DNA of 64,000 bases from Nanosynbacter sp963524495 (GCA_046846435.1 CP128407.1:496001-560000); one strand, 5' to 3'. Counted from the stretch's first letter, positions 1 through 8,635 are shown. Program-made: numbers and translations. The notes: generated by a model from the letters alone, not told the origin.

Positions 1-308
1 ACATTTACGACTTGCCGCGCGGCGCCTTCCCGCTGGATTACGCCTATCGCATTCATTCCGACATCGCAGCGCACGCCAGCGGCTTTAAAGTCAATGGCGC
101 CATGAAGCCGTTCACTTATGAATTGCAGCACGGCGACGTCGTCGAAGTCTTAACCAGCAAATCCGCCAAGCCCAAACCAGCCTGGCGCGATATGGTCATC
201 ACGCCGCATGCCAAAACTAAGTTGCGCATGCAGCTGTCAAAAAGCGGCGGCGTGCTAGCACATCTAACCGGCTTAACCGACGGCGTTTCGTCGTTGTTTC
301 GACGGTAA
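1..308 (+). CDS. rel: Rel-type (p)ppGpp synthetase/hydrolase, C-terminal end with TGS domain (5' part outside window)
   Basis: The frame is already open at position 3 and reads IYDLPRGAFPLDYAYRIHSD, the start of a TGS domain as found in RelA/SpoT enzymes, which make and break the alarmone (p)ppGpp. The conserved YxLQxGDxVEVLTSK and PAWRDMV segments follow. In long Rel proteins about 300 further residues (helical, zinc-finger and ACT/RRM parts) follow TGS; here the protein stops about 35 residues after it, so this is a C-terminally short form. The catalytic half lies upstream and cannot be judged. The gene converges on ppa. Confidence 0.85.
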   Translation, partial: IYDLPRGAFPLDYAYRIHSDIAAHASGFKVNGAMKPFTYELQHGDVVEVLTSKSAKPKPAWRDMVITPHAKTKLRMQLSKSGGVLAHLTGLTDGVSSLFRR

Positions 309-351
309 GCAAAACTCTCACGCCTCATCCCAGTGGCTTGGCAGACACGGC

Positions 352-467
352 ACCTCCTCCGCCAGAGACTGTGAAACGTTCGCGAGTAGCGGACATTTCA
401 GCCGAACGCTCGCGAGAAATCTCCAATGGAGATTTGAGCGAAGAGTGTGCTCTGGCGGAGGACGGTG
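352..467 (+). repeat. Palindromic repeat element, copy 1 (intergenic)
   Basis: This 116-bp segment matches 49093-49208 in reverse orientation with about 10 differences (about 91% identity by hand alignment). It is bounded by 12-bp inverted arms (356-367 and 450-461, core cctccgccagag) and holds a second nested palindrome around 415-440 (aaatctcc-aat-ggagattt plus the flanking cgctc/gagcg). It lies between the convergent ends of rel and ppa. One strand can be read as an open 39-residue segment, and the same frame is used inside leuS. It codes for no known mobile enzyme, so it looks like a non-autonomous palindromic element. Confidence 0.85.
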
Positions 468-646
468 GAGTGGCTGCCGCAGCTCGGACTCCAGCCATCT
501 CCTCCAAGTCGAATACATCCGGCGGGCGCCGTCCGCAAGAACCGTCGACATGTCAGAGAGGCTGACGGTTGCACTGCGTGATAAACACGGCTCGAATCTT
601 AGGTGAGACGTGATACCACCCTGCTTTACACGATAATTTACGCCTG
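468..646. other. Intergenic stretch without a recognised gene
   Basis: The rest of the 338-bp gap between rel and ppa. It contains a hairpin with arms aaccgtc (540-546) and gacggtt (564-570) without a T tract. No ribosome binding site with a credible reading frame was found, and no tRNA or known ncRNA signature was recognised. Confidence 0.5.
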
Positions 647-1171
647 CTAGTTCCAGCGCTCAATCGCTGCCGCCACAACCTGCTTGGCAGCATCAACGCC
701 GGCAAATTCTTTGACAATGGTCGAACCCGGCTTTTTCAGATCCTTGTAGTGATTAAAATGGAATTCAATTTGCTTAATCAGCTGCGCCGGCAGATCCTCC
801 AGCGACTGAATAGCGTTGCCATTATGGCGATCGTCACTTGGTACCGCGATAATTTTATCATCAACCTCATCGTCATCGACAAACTTCATCACGCCAAGGA
901 TTCGCGCCTCGACCACCAGCCCGGTCGTCAGCGGCGTATCCGTCACCAACAGCACATCCAGCTCATCGCCGTCCTCATCCAATGTCTGCGGGATGAAACC
1001 ATAATTAGTCGGTTTGGCAAAAATCGCCGGATCAACCCGGTCCAGCCGCATGACGCCGACTTTCCGATCCCATTCAATTTTATGATTTGACCCAGCCGGA
1101 ATCTCTACGACAACGGTAACTTCGCCGTCCTGATAGTTTCCCGGGGTTAATACTTGGTTAAAATCTGCCAT
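647..1171 (-). CDS. ppa: Inorganic pyrophosphatase (family I, soluble)
   Basis: Hydrolyses pyrophosphate to two phosphates in the cytoplasm and so pulls polymerase and aminoacyl-tRNA ligase reactions forward. At 174 residues it has the normal family I length. The signature EDGDELDVLL, with the metal-binding aspartates, sits near residues 65-74, and the phosphate-binding HKIEWDRK segment lies near residue 30. A GAGGAG ribosome binding site lies inside the end of trxB, and only 3 bp separate the two genes, so ppa is the last gene of the trxB operon. Confidence 0.95.
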   Translation of the reverse strand: MADFNQVLTPGNYQDGEVTVVVEIPAGSNHKIEWDRKVGVMRLDRVDPAIFAKPTNYGFIPQTLDEDGDELDVLLVTDTPLTTGLVVEARILGVMKFVDDDEVDDKIIAVPSDDRHNGNAIQSLEDLPAQLIKQIEFHFNHYKDLKKPGSTIVKEFAGVDAAKQVVAAAIERWN

Positions 1172-1174
1172 ATA

Positions 1175-2107
1175 CTACTCCTCTCTGGCTTTTTCTTGTA
1201 AATATTCACGAATTTGCAGTGCCGCCACTGCGCCCTCGCCGACCGCCGAAGCGATTTGCATGGTTGCACCCGAACGGACATCGCCCGAGGCAAAGACACC
1301 GGGGACATTGGTACGCAAGTGTTCGTCAGTGACGATGTGTCCTCCGAGGTCCAGCTCAACATCTGACTCCTTCAAGAACTGCGTGTTCGGAATGAGGCCG
1401 ATAAAGACGAACAATCCATCTGCAGTAAATTCTTTTTGCTCGCCGTCTTGGGTTGATTTGACGCCGTAGAATTTGTCGTCCTTCACAATAATTTCATCGG
1501 TTGTCGCGCCAAGGTGGACGGTTATTTTGCCTGCATCAACATATTTTTGCAGCTCCCTCTGCAAGACATCGCTGGCGCGTAATTTACTGCGCACCAATAG
1601 GTCAACGTGGCTGGCGTAACGAGTCAAAAATATCGCTTCCTGGACTGCCGAGTTGCCGCCGCCAACGACGATCAAGCACTTGTCGCGGTAAAATGCACCG
1701 TCGCACGTTGCACAGTAATGCACACCGCGGCCATACAATTCATCTTCGCCCGGCACGCCCAGCTTGCGGTGATTTGAGCCGGTCGCCAGCAGCACCGCTT
1801 TGGCGCGCACTGGCTGACCATCAACTGTCAACTCCAATTCTCCGTCAACTTGCTTGAGTTCCGTCACGTCACCGTACTCAATATCTGCACCGAACCGCTC
1901 AGCCTGCTGCTGAAGTTCGGATGCCAATTTCATACCGGTCACGCCTTCGGCGAAACCTGGATAATTGTCGATTTGGTCGGTGATGGCTGCCATGCCGCCG
2001 ACCACGCCGCGTTCATACAGTGTCGTCGGCACGTCTTCACGCGACAGGTAAATTGCTGCGGTCAGCGCGCTCGGACCGGCACCGACAATGATAACTTCTT
2101 TAGACAT
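1175..2107 (-). CDS. trxB: Thioredoxin reductase-like FAD/NAD(P) disulfide oxidoreductase
   Basis: Transfers electrons from a nicotinamide cofactor through FAD and a redox disulfide to thioredoxin. The N-terminal FAD motif GAGPSALTAAIYL, the active-site CATC followed by DGAF (about residues 133-138), the second dinucleotide fold GGGNSAVQEA and the C-terminal ASGDVR FAD motif are all present. The usual NADPH-selecting HRRxxxR is replaced by VRSKLRAS, so cofactor choice may differ from E. coli TrxB. The start overlaps the end of the FKBP gene by 8 bp, and ppa follows after 3 bp. Confidence 0.92.
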   Translation of the reverse strand: MSKEVIIVGAGPSALTAAIYLSREDVPTTLYERGVVGGMAAITDQIDNYPGFAEGVTGMKLASELQQQAERFGADIEYGDVTELKQVDGELELTVDGQPVRAKAVLLATGSNHRKLGVPGEDELYGRGVHYCATCDGAFYRDKCLIVVGGGNSAVQEAIFLTRYASHVDLLVRSKLRASDVLQRELQKYVDAGKITVHLGATTDEIIVKDDKFYGVKSTQDGEQKEFTADGLFVFIGLIPNTQFLKESDVELDLGGHIVTDEHLRTNVPGVFASGDVRSGATMQIASAVGEGAVAALQIREYLQEKAREE

Positions 2108-2777
2108 TTAACCCCCTTGACCTGTAATATCGCTTGATAACTTCTGGCATCTCCGGCTGCGGAATCTCCGCCGGTTTTTCGATAGCCATTACCACAAATT
2201 TGAGTGGTGCATTAGCAGGAATTTTATTGCCCTGGCCCTTGTTGCCGTAAGCTTTATCCGCCGGAATTGTCAATTCACGCACACCGCCAATTTTCATACC
2301 AATCAGCCCCTCTTTCCAGCCCTGAATCACCGACGTATGTGCTGGGCCGTTTACCGCAAACGGCGCTTTCAATTTACCGCTGTTGATTGACTGATCAAAA
2401 ATCTCACCCTTAGCATTCCAGCCAATGTAGTAGACTGCAAACTTGGTGTCATCCTTGACCTCCGCGCCGTCACCCACGACCAAATCTTCTTTGCCTAGCT
2501 CCTTCACGCCAGCAGCCTCAAAGGCGCTGACTCGCGTACTAAACCCCGAAAACTTGCCGTGATATTTACTGTTCAATTCCGCCGTCTGAGCGTCAACTTT
2601 CTTTTGCCACTCCGTGGTTGCTTTTTTATAATCTTCTTGCGCCTGCTTCAGCTCGGCCTGGTCTTTGGCGTCATTGCCTGGCTGCACCATCATGGCGATG
2701 AACCCGCCAATTGTCCCAATCGCTAATGTCCCCGTGATGATCCATATACCGAGTCGCTGTCCCCTCGTCGTCGCCAT
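2100..2777 (-). CDS. Membrane-anchored FKBP-type peptidyl-prolyl cis-trans isomerase
   Basis: 225 residues. An N-terminal membrane segment (about residues 10-32) is followed by a charged helical stretch rich in Lys, Glu and Gln, then by an FKBP domain (about 120-210) with the typical VVGDGAEVKD, FDQSI, VIQGWKEGLIGMKIGG and IPADKAYG segments. The predicted place is the outer face of the membrane, helping secreted proteins fold. It has a strong AAAGGAGG ribosome binding site, and an extended -10 (TGATATAAT, -10 at 2802-2807) stands 24 bp upstream of the start. It heads the FKBP-trxB-ppa unit. Confidence 0.88.
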   Translation of the reverse strand: MATTRGQRLGIWIITGTLAIGTIGGFIAMMVQPGNDAKDQAELKQAQEDYKKATTEWQKKVDAQTAELNSKYHGKFSGFSTRVSAFEAAGVKELGKEDLVVGDGAEVKDDTKFAVYYIGWNAKGEIFDQSINSGKLKAPFAVNGPAHTSVIQGWKEGLIGMKIGGVRELTIPADKAYGNKGQGNKIPANAPLKFVVMAIEKPAEIPQPEMPEVIKRYYRSRGLNV

Positions 2778-2807
2778 AATCCTCCTTTATCTTACCTTGA
2801 AATTATA

Positions 2808-4607
2808 TCAATGTTTCCCCTCAGCCGCAATGTCATAACGTGCCAGCTCATCATCAATCCCCACGCCGGCTGTCCGCTGTAGCTTGAGCAAATTAGCATA
2901 AATACCGCCTGATTTCGCCAGCTGTTTCGGCGTACCGATCTCGTCGACTCGACCATCTTTCAGCGTCACGATCCGATCCACCGTAGCGATGGTGCTCAGC
3001 CGGTGAGCAATAATCAGTGTCGTCCGCCCCTTCATCAACCGCTCCAGCGCCTGCTGTACTAGATGTTCGCTCTTGCTGTCGAGATTACTTGTTGCCTCGT
3101 CGAGGATGAGAATCGGCGCATCCTTGAGCACTGCCCGCGCGATGGCGATGCGCTGCTTTTGACCACCGGACAGCTTGAGGCCGCGCTCGCCAATTTGCGT
3201 GTCGTACCCTTTGTCAAGCTCACTGATGAAGTCGTGCGCGTTGGCGGCCTTGGCGGCGGTGATCACTTGCTCATCCGTCGGCTCGTTGGCACCATAGGCG
3301 ATATTTTCACGAATTGTGCCGGAAAAGAGCGCCGGCTCCTGAAACACCGTGGCGATATGACGACGCAAGCTCTTTTGCTGCACCGCATCAATTGCCACAT
3401 CATCAATCATAATCTCACCACTATCTGGCTGATACAGGCGCATCAGCAAGTTCGTTAAAGTGGTCTTGCCGCCGCCTGACTCACTGACGAGAGCGACGTG
3501 CTCACCGGGACGAAGCGTAAACGAGATATCGGTCAACACTGGTTTTTGCATGGCAGAGGCGTAGCGAAATGAAACATTGCGAAACTCGACTGCCCCGCGG
3601 TTCACCACCAATTCCGACGCGTGACGGTTATCTTCGATCGCCGGGCGCAGCGTCATCACACCAACGAAATCCCTACTCCCGGCCAGAGCTTTCTGGAAAT
3701 TATCAACGATGAAACTCATATTAAATAACGGCATCCGCAAATTATTAATCAGCGTAATGAGCAGCACCATATCGCCGATCGAAAAGCGCCGCTCGGTCGT
3801 CTGCACAAAAATGTACGCAAAAATCATGAAGAAAATGACCGACAGCACCACGCCGCGCACAATGTCCATGCTGTGCCAGTAGCGCGATTGCTTGCGCGTA
3901 ATGGCAATTGTTTTGCGATAACGCTTAGCAAAATGACGATATTCGAGCGACTCGCGGACATAGCTTTTGACAACTTTGATCTGGGCAATGACCTCGGCGA
4001 ACCGACCGCTGGCCATATCTGTCTCGTGATTTTTACGGTTCTGAAAGGCCTGCCATTTCTTGCTGGTCAGTGCCGTCAGCCACATAAATAGTGGGTACAT
4101 GATGACCACCATCGCCGCCAACTCCAGACTATACACCAGAACGATGCCGATGGTGATGCCCGTCGTGAGCAGCATTTGGAAAAAGTTATTGGCAAACATG
4201 TTCAGGAAATTCGTCGTTTCGGTAATCGCGCGGTTGAGGCGATTGATAATCGTCCCGGTCAGCTCGCCATCAAAATAACTTTGCGGCAAGCCAAGCAAGT
4301 GATGATAGTACCGCGTCGACAGCTGCTGTTTGAGCCGCGTGGCCATCACGTCGCCCCAGTAACCGCCAAGGTTTCGCACAATCGTATTCGTCACGTCAAG
4401 CGCCAGTAGCACCAGCGCCAGGAAAATTGCCTGCTCAATTCCTACATTACCGCCCTCAACCACCTCAACCATCAAGTTGGTCGCCCGCGAAATCACGAAC
4501 GGTACTGCGATGCCGGTCAGCGCCACGACAACCGAGCTGACACTAACTCCGATGTAGTATCTGCCCATGCCGCGCGCATATCGGAGCATGTGGATCAGCG
4601 GCTTCAT
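2808..4607 (-). CDS. ABC transporter, fused permease and ATPase (MsbA/MdlB type exporter half)
   Basis: 599 residues: an ABC type-1 membrane domain with about six membrane helices (residues 15-310), then an ATPase domain. The signature LSGGQKQRIAIARA, Walker B LILDEATSNLD and the H-loop IIAHRLST are intact. The Walker A motif reads SESGGGKTTL, with Ser where the first Gly is usual. Such half-transporters dimerise and export lipids, peptides or drugs; the substrate cannot be read from sequence. The start codon shares its A with the pheT stop (TGATG), so it is translationally coupled to pheT. Confidence 0.9.
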   Translation of the reverse strand: MKPLIHMLRYARGMGRYYIGVSVSSVVVALTGIAVPFVISRATNLMVEVVEGGNVGIEQAIFLALVLLALDVTNTIVRNLGGYWGDVMATRLKQQLSTRYYHHLLGLPQSYFDGELTGTIINRLNRAITETTNFLNMFANNFFQMLLTTGITIGIVLVYSLELAAMVVIMYPLFMWLTALTSKKWQAFQNRKNHETDMASGRFAEVIAQIKVVKSYVRESLEYRHFAKRYRKTIAITRKQSRYWHSMDIVRGVVLSVIFFMIFAYIFVQTTERRFSIGDMVLLITLINNLRMPLFNMSFIVDNFQKALAGSRDFVGVMTLRPAIEDNRHASELVVNRGAVEFRNVSFRYASAMQKPVLTDISFTLRPGEHVALVSESGGGKTTLTNLLMRLYQPDSGEIMIDDVAIDAVQQKSLRRHIATVFQEPALFSGTIRENIAYGANEPTDEQVITAAKAANAHDFISELDKGYDTQIGERGLKLSGGQKQRIAIARAVLKDAPILILDEATSNLDSKSEHLVQQALERLMKGRTTLIIAHRLSTIATVDRIVTLKDGRVDEIGTPKQLAKSGGIYANLLKLQRTAGVGIDDELARYDIAAEGKH

Positions 4608-7105
4608 CAGACTATTTCAGCGCCCCACGCGTCTTTGGCCACCCGCTCAATCTGCTGCATCACCGGCGCGATATCCTTATCCGCCAATGTCCGTGCGAGT
4701 GAAGTAAACGTCAGCCGCCATGTTATCGTTTTCTGCGCCACATCCTCCTCAGACTGATAAATAGTGAGTGGCTCAATTCGCACCGCCATATCAACGTCCC
4801 GTACAACCTCGTCCAGCGTCTGTAGTAGCTGCTGATACTTGACAGCGGATGGCACTTTGAGCGAGATATCGCGCGTCGTTGAAGGATAGCGGCTGAGTGG
4901 CTGATAATGACTGTCACGCTTGGCGTAGACAGCCTCCAAGCCAGCCGTATCCAAGCTCGCCGCTGCCACGTACGCCGGCAATTTGAAATTCTTGATGACT
5001 GATTGTTTCAACTCGCCAACTATACCGATGAACGTTCCGTCAGTTGTCTCGACCAGTGCGCTACGCGACTGGTCAAACGGTGCCGCGACTGGAAGCGTAA
5101 GTTCTTGTTCAATTGGCTTGAATACCAACTCAGCGCCAAGCTCACGCGCCAGCTGCTCAACCAAGCGACGAATTTTGTAAAACGGCACGCCCGCTCCCGG
5201 CTTTTTGGCAGCATAGACGACGTCGGTGAACTGACTGGCTTCTGGTAGACCATCTTCGCCTAGGCCGTGCATTTTGCTGTGGCCCTTGCCCATCTCAAAC
5301 AAGGCAAATTCATCATGCCCGGCCTTGATGTTGGCGTGAACCTTGTCGAGTAGACTTGGCAGCACCGTCAAGCGGTAATATTGCAAATCAGGACTGAGGG
5401 CGTTTGATAATTTGTATGCCTGAGCAACGTCTTGCTCGGCGTTTTTCAGGATACGTTCATGAACGAAACTGTAGGTCAAGACTTCGTTGGCGCCAGCGCG
5501 CGATAGACTTTGGCGAACGGCGTTTTTCAACTCACGACGCAGGTTTTTCGGTGCGGGTTTAATACTACGACGAGGCAGTTGACGCGGTAACTTATCAAAG
5601 CCATACAGCCGCCCAACCTCCTCGACGATGTCCTCGGGTAGCTCAATATCGGTGCGCCAAAACGGGCTGTAGACCTCACAACCATGTTCATCAACTTCAA
5701 CCATAAATTCAGTACGGCGCAAAATATCGGCAATTTCATCGTTAGAAAAATCAGTACCCAGTCGTTCGTTAACAAACTCATTCGAAACACCTTGCGAGTC
5801 AACACGGTGAATAGCATCCGGCATAATACATTCATTAGATGAGCTAGCGTCAAACACTTCACTCGCCTGCGCTCCACCCACCATGCTCATCAGCTGTTTC
5901 AGCACGGCGGCATTTTGGAGCGGCGATTGACCCTTGTTAAACCGCGTTAGCGCATCGGTGAAAATACCATGGCGCATGGCTGTGCGGCGCAGCGCATACA
6001 TGTCAAAATTAGCACATTCGAGGATGATGTTTTTCGTGCCATTTGAGACTTCAGTGTCAGCACCGCCCATAATTCCCGCGAGACCTATCACACCCTCGCC
6101 ATCAGCGATGACGATGTCGTCATTCGTCAACTCGTAGTCCTTACCGTTGAGCAGGCTGACCTTCTCGCCGTCACGAGCCAGCCGCGCCCCGAGCGTACGC
6201 CCACGCAATTTGTCATAGTCATAGGCATGCGTTGGCTGCGCCGTCATGAGCATCATGTAATTCGTCGCGTCAACAATGTTGTTAATTGGCTTGCCGCCCA
6301 TCGCCACCAACTGACACTGCAGCCACAGCGGACTTGGCTGCACCTCAATATTTTTGATGGCTACCGCTGAAAACACCGGCACTACTTCAGTCGCCTCATT
6401 GAAGATCTCGAGCTCAAGACCGTCGCCGCCAGCAAATTCTTGAATCACATTGTACCACTCGGGGCTGGTAAACTGCTGATGAAAAATCCCAGCAATCTCG
6501 CGCGCCACGCCGAGCTGCCCAAAACAATCCGGCCGGTGAGTAAACATCTTATTCTCAATATCCAGCACGTAATCATCCAGCCCAAACGTTTCCGCGAAAC
6601 TCGCACCAGCCGTGAGCTCAACGCCCACCGGCACGTCGCGTTCATGAATTTCAACAATTCCCTCGTGATCCGTGCCGATATCCAGCTCGTCCGCCGCCGC
6701 CAACATACCTTGGCTGAGAACTCCACGCAGCGGTCGCGCGTCCAGCACGAACGGCTCGTCGTCATCAAAACTCGCCGGCACCGTACTTTTCGGCGGCAAC
6801 CAAATCGCCCACATATCCGCATGCACATTTGGCGCACCGCAGACCACTTGCACTAGGCCGTTCTCATCACGCGGCACATCCGCCACTACGCCACCATCAT
6901 CGATCTTGGTTACGCTCAGCCGATCAGCATCAGGATGCTTAGCGCACTCAACCACCCGGACGATCCGCGCGCCACCATATTTAGCGCTGAGGTCGATCAC
7001 TTCTTCGACACCGCCAAGTTGCTGATTGACCCGCGCCACCAACTCATCCACCGGCGGCAATTCAAAATTAATCAATTGTTTGATAATGTTTAGGCTGACT
7101 TTCAT
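4607..7105 (-). CDS. pheT: Phenylalanyl-tRNA synthetase beta subunit
   Basis: 832 residues, full length. It has the N-terminal EMAP-like tRNA-binding domain (about 40-160), B3/B4 editing and B5 domains, and a C-terminal FDX-ACB anticodon-binding domain (about 735-832, starting YQPLSRYPSTTRDISL). It forms the alpha2-beta2 enzyme that charges tRNA-Phe. pheS lies 4 kb away at 11178-12221 on the same strand instead of directly upstream. A TGGTATACT extended -10 ends 7 bp before the ATG, so transcription probably starts at the ATG (leaderless), independent of pheS. Confidence 0.96.
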   Translation of the reverse strand: MKVSLNIIKQLINFELPPVDELVARVNQQLGGVEEVIDLSAKYGGARIVRVVECAKHPDADRLSVTKIDDGGVVADVPRDENGLVQVVCGAPNVHADMWAIWLPPKSTVPASFDDDEPFVLDARPLRGVLSQGMLAAADELDIGTDHEGIVEIHERDVPVGVELTAGASFAETFGLDDYVLDIENKMFTHRPDCFGQLGVAREIAGIFHQQFTSPEWYNVIQEFAGGDGLELEIFNEATEVVPVFSAVAIKNIEVQPSPLWLQCQLVAMGGKPINNIVDATNYMMLMTAQPTHAYDYDKLRGRTLGARLARDGEKVSLLNGKDYELTNDDIVIADGEGVIGLAGIMGGADTEVSNGTKNIILECANFDMYALRRTAMRHGIFTDALTRFNKGQSPLQNAAVLKQLMSMVGGAQASEVFDASSSNECIMPDAIHRVDSQGVSNEFVNERLGTDFSNDEIADILRRTEFMVEVDEHGCEVYSPFWRTDIELPEDIVEEVGRLYGFDKLPRQLPRRSIKPAPKNLRRELKNAVRQSLSRAGANEVLTYSFVHERILKNAEQDVAQAYKLSNALSPDLQYYRLTVLPSLLDKVHANIKAGHDEFALFEMGKGHSKMHGLGEDGLPEASQFTDVVYAAKKPGAGVPFYKIRRLVEQLARELGAELVFKPIEQELTLPVAAPFDQSRSALVETTDGTFIGIVGELKQSVIKNFKLPAYVAAASLDTAGLEAVYAKRDSHYQPLSRYPSTTRDISLKVPSAVKYQQLLQTLDEVVRDVDMAVRIEPLTIYQSEEDVAQKTITWRLTFTSLARTLADKDIAPVMQQIERVAKDAWGAEIV

Positions 7106-7112
7106 ATATATC

Positions 7113-7118
7113 AGTATA
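7113..7118 (-). promoter_or_regulatory. Extended -10 of pheT (leaderless type)
   Basis: On the minus strand the sequence reads TGGTATACT, then seven bases, then the pheT ATG at 7105. It gives pheT its own promoter, consistent with pheT standing apart from pheS. Confidence 0.6.
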
Positions 7119-7123
7119 CCATT

Positions 7124-7630
7124 CTAATCAATGGTGTAGTCAAACACCTTGATAGGAATACCTTTTTCCTGAGCTTGATCAATTGTAAACGTCGTGCCAG
7201 GGCTATTATTAACCCGAAATGCCACTAATTCATCTGCCAAGTCAACAATTTGACAATTACGCGCATGAAATGAATCAGCGTTAACTTCATTAAAATCAGT
7301 AGCATCGCGCAGTACTCCTGGCCGATGTTTGGCGATGTCTCGCAAAAGAGCGACCGTCGCAATCGCATCATCCTGGCGGCATTTGCCGACGGCCGCACGA
7401 TCATACAATGCTTGGCAATACAGCTCCAATTTTACCGGCAGAAATATCTGAAACCGTGCCGCTTCCAAACCCCATTCATATGCCAGCCGAGCCGCTTCGT
7501 GATCAACACCAGTAGCGCCACCCGACACAATTCCATTACTATCGGCAATCTTTTGACCAACAAAATGTTCAATGTCACGGCGAATCGTATCATTTACTTC
7601 GCGTGTACCGACAACTCCGAGCCACTTCAT
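7124..7630 (-). CDS. SLOG-fold (DprA/YspA-like) nucleotide-binding protein
   Basis: 168 residues from the ATG at 7630, chosen over an earlier in-frame start at 7738 because that extension overlaps the HIT gene and an AGGGCGAAATA site precedes 7630. The N-terminus has a Rossmann-like start (WLGVVGTRE), the SGGATGVDHEAARLA loop typical of DprA/SLOG proteins (about residues 36-50), and a C-terminal ADELVAF...PGTTFTIDQAQEKGIP half. Relatives bind nucleotides or nucleotide-derived ligands, and several act in phage defence or DNA uptake; which applies here is unknown. It lies 23 bp downstream of the HIT gene, probably co-transcribed. Confidence 0.7.
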   Translation of the reverse strand: MKWLGVVGTREVNDTIRRDIEHFVGQKIADSNGIVSGGATGVDHEAARLAYEWGLEAARFQIFLPVKLELYCQALYDRAAVGKCRQDDAIATVALLRDIAKHRPGVLRDATDFNEVNADSFHARNCQIVDLADELVAFRVNNSPGTTFTIDQAQEKGIPIKVFDYTID

Positions 7631-7653
7631 TATTTCGCCCTGTTGACTAAATA

Positions 7654-8109
7654 TTACTCCCGAGCAGCAATAATCTGTGCCTGAATACGGTCTAGTTCGG
7701 CCTCGTCCATCCTCGGCCCCTCGGTCGTCGTCAGCCAACCACGATAGCTCTCATGAAACTCCGCGTTCTCCGCCCAGACATCAGTCCGGCCCGCCAAGTC
7801 ACCATGCAGCGGATACAGCTTGGCGTGTACATGCGCTACGCCCGTTCCCTCAAACACTAGTGCTACTCGTGGTGTATCAAACGCGCGCTCCAGCAGCCGC
7901 GCCACTTGACGCACTGCTCGCATAAACTCAAGGTACAGCGTCTCGTCAATTGCAAAAATATAATCACCCGGATTGTGCTTTGGAATGACCACTGTCACCC
8001 CCGGGGTGTTTGGAAACGGCGTGAGAAATGCCAAAAACTGCTCGTCCTCCCAAACCTTCCATGATTTTACGGTGCCTGATACAATGTCGTCGAAAATTGT
8101 ATGGTTCAT
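7654..8109 (-). CDS. HIT-family (histidine triad) protein with altered triad
   Basis: 151 residues, typical of HIT nucleotide hydrolases or transferases. The N-terminal FDDIVSG and FLTPFPNTPGVTVVIPK strands and the C-terminal triad region are recognisable. The triad reads HVHAKLYP: the first two histidines are present but the third is Lys. In canonical HIT hydrolases (HxHxHxx) the middle His is the nucleophile and is kept here. An AAGGAG site stands 8 bp before the ATG, and a TGCTATAAT -10 lies further upstream. Confidence 0.8.
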   Translation of the reverse strand: MNHTIFDDIVSGTVKSWKVWEDEQFLAFLTPFPNTPGVTVVIPKHNPGDYIFAIDETLYLEFMRAVRQVARLLERAFDTPRVALVFEGTGVAHVHAKLYPLHGDLAGRTDVWAENAEFHESYRGWLTTTEGPRMDEAELDRIQAQIIAARE

Positions 8110-8335
8110 AGTTACTCCTTTTAAGATAATTATAGCAAATAATTTTAAGCTAAAGCAAAATTACTTAACACTGCGCAAGCACTAATAGTTGTATTATCTC
8201 CTAAAACTACTAGCATGCCGCGATCTTCCCCTGAAAGCGCTACAGAACTTTTGGTTCATGGAGCTAATTACGATCACGTCATTTTAATTTTACATATACG
8301 GCGCCATGATTTTACTGGAATTTTTGTAAAATCAC
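8110..8335. other. Intergenic region between divergent HIT and small-protein genes
   Basis: It holds the minus-strand HIT promoter (TGCTATAAT near 8135) and, next to the plus-strand -35, a perfect inverted repeat (8308-8315 gattttac / 8326-8333 gtaaaatc) that could be an operator. A 44-codon frame from 8215 has no ribosome binding site and is not called. The stretch is AT-richer than its neighbours. Confidence 0.5.
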
Positions 8336-8364
8336 TTGACTTAGCGATCTAGTATTGATATATG
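8336..8364 (+). promoter_or_regulatory. Promoter of the small protein gene at 8420
   Basis: TTGACT at 8336-8341, a 17-bp spacer, and TATATG at 8359-8364. The predicted start is near 8371, giving an untranslated leader of about 50 nt with a Shine-Dalgarno site (AAAGGGG). Confidence 0.5.
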
Positions 8365-8419
8365 TCAGCTTTTTACGTAATTCCGCGTATCAAGCAAGTG
8401 CTAGTAGAAAGGGGTAGTC

Positions 8420-8635
8420 ATGGGTGGCTACCAGGACGATGATCGTTGGGTTGACCCGGATGGAACTTCTCACACGGTCAATTCGACCAACGATCCCAAT
8501 GTTCCGGGTGGATACTACTACAACCAGCACGGCCCTGACGGCCACGCAACGGCCGTCTACAACCCTAACGGAACGTTCGCCAATGTGGCGGCGAATCGCG
8601 ACTGGGTCGAAGTGCCGCGCCAAGACCAGGACTAG
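8420..8635 (+). CDS. Small Asp/Asn/Gly/Tyr-rich protein of unknown function
   Basis: 71 residues, acidic, with WVDPDG, GGYYYNQHGPDG and VYNPNG segments that look like short turn-forming repeats. There is no signal peptide, membrane segment or cysteine. The AAAGGGG ribosome binding site and a full promoter support expression. Codons are strongly C/G-ending (for example GGC CAC GCA ACG GCC) compared with the neighbouring genes, which hints at recent acquisition, perhaps from an actinobacterial host; this is inference. A hairpin (8655-8661/8670-8676) without a T tract follows. I do not recognise the family. Confidence 0.6.
   Translation: MGGYQDDDRWVDPDGTSHTVNSTNDPNVPGGYYYNQHGPDGHATAVYNPNGTFANVAANRDWVEVPRQDQD

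Noticed and set aside
338..565. 75-codon open frame across repeat copy 1
   Set aside because: No ribosome binding site; the open frame comes from the repeat element, which is also open in other frames and in leuS.
608..623. Minus-strand GGGTGGTATCACG, similar to the T-box antiterminator core
   Set aside because: Two mismatches to the consensus, no specifier loop recognised, and no gene follows on that strand.
4605..4609. Possible use of TGA as a sense codon (code 25)
   Set aside because: TGA ends many genes here at coupled starts (for example TGATG at pheT/ABC exporter and at 29431-29435), and no gene needs TGA read as Gly.
8215..8352. 44-codon plus-strand frame between the HIT gene and the small protein
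   Set aside because: No ribosome binding site, no promoter at the leaderless distance, and it runs through the next gene's -35 region.
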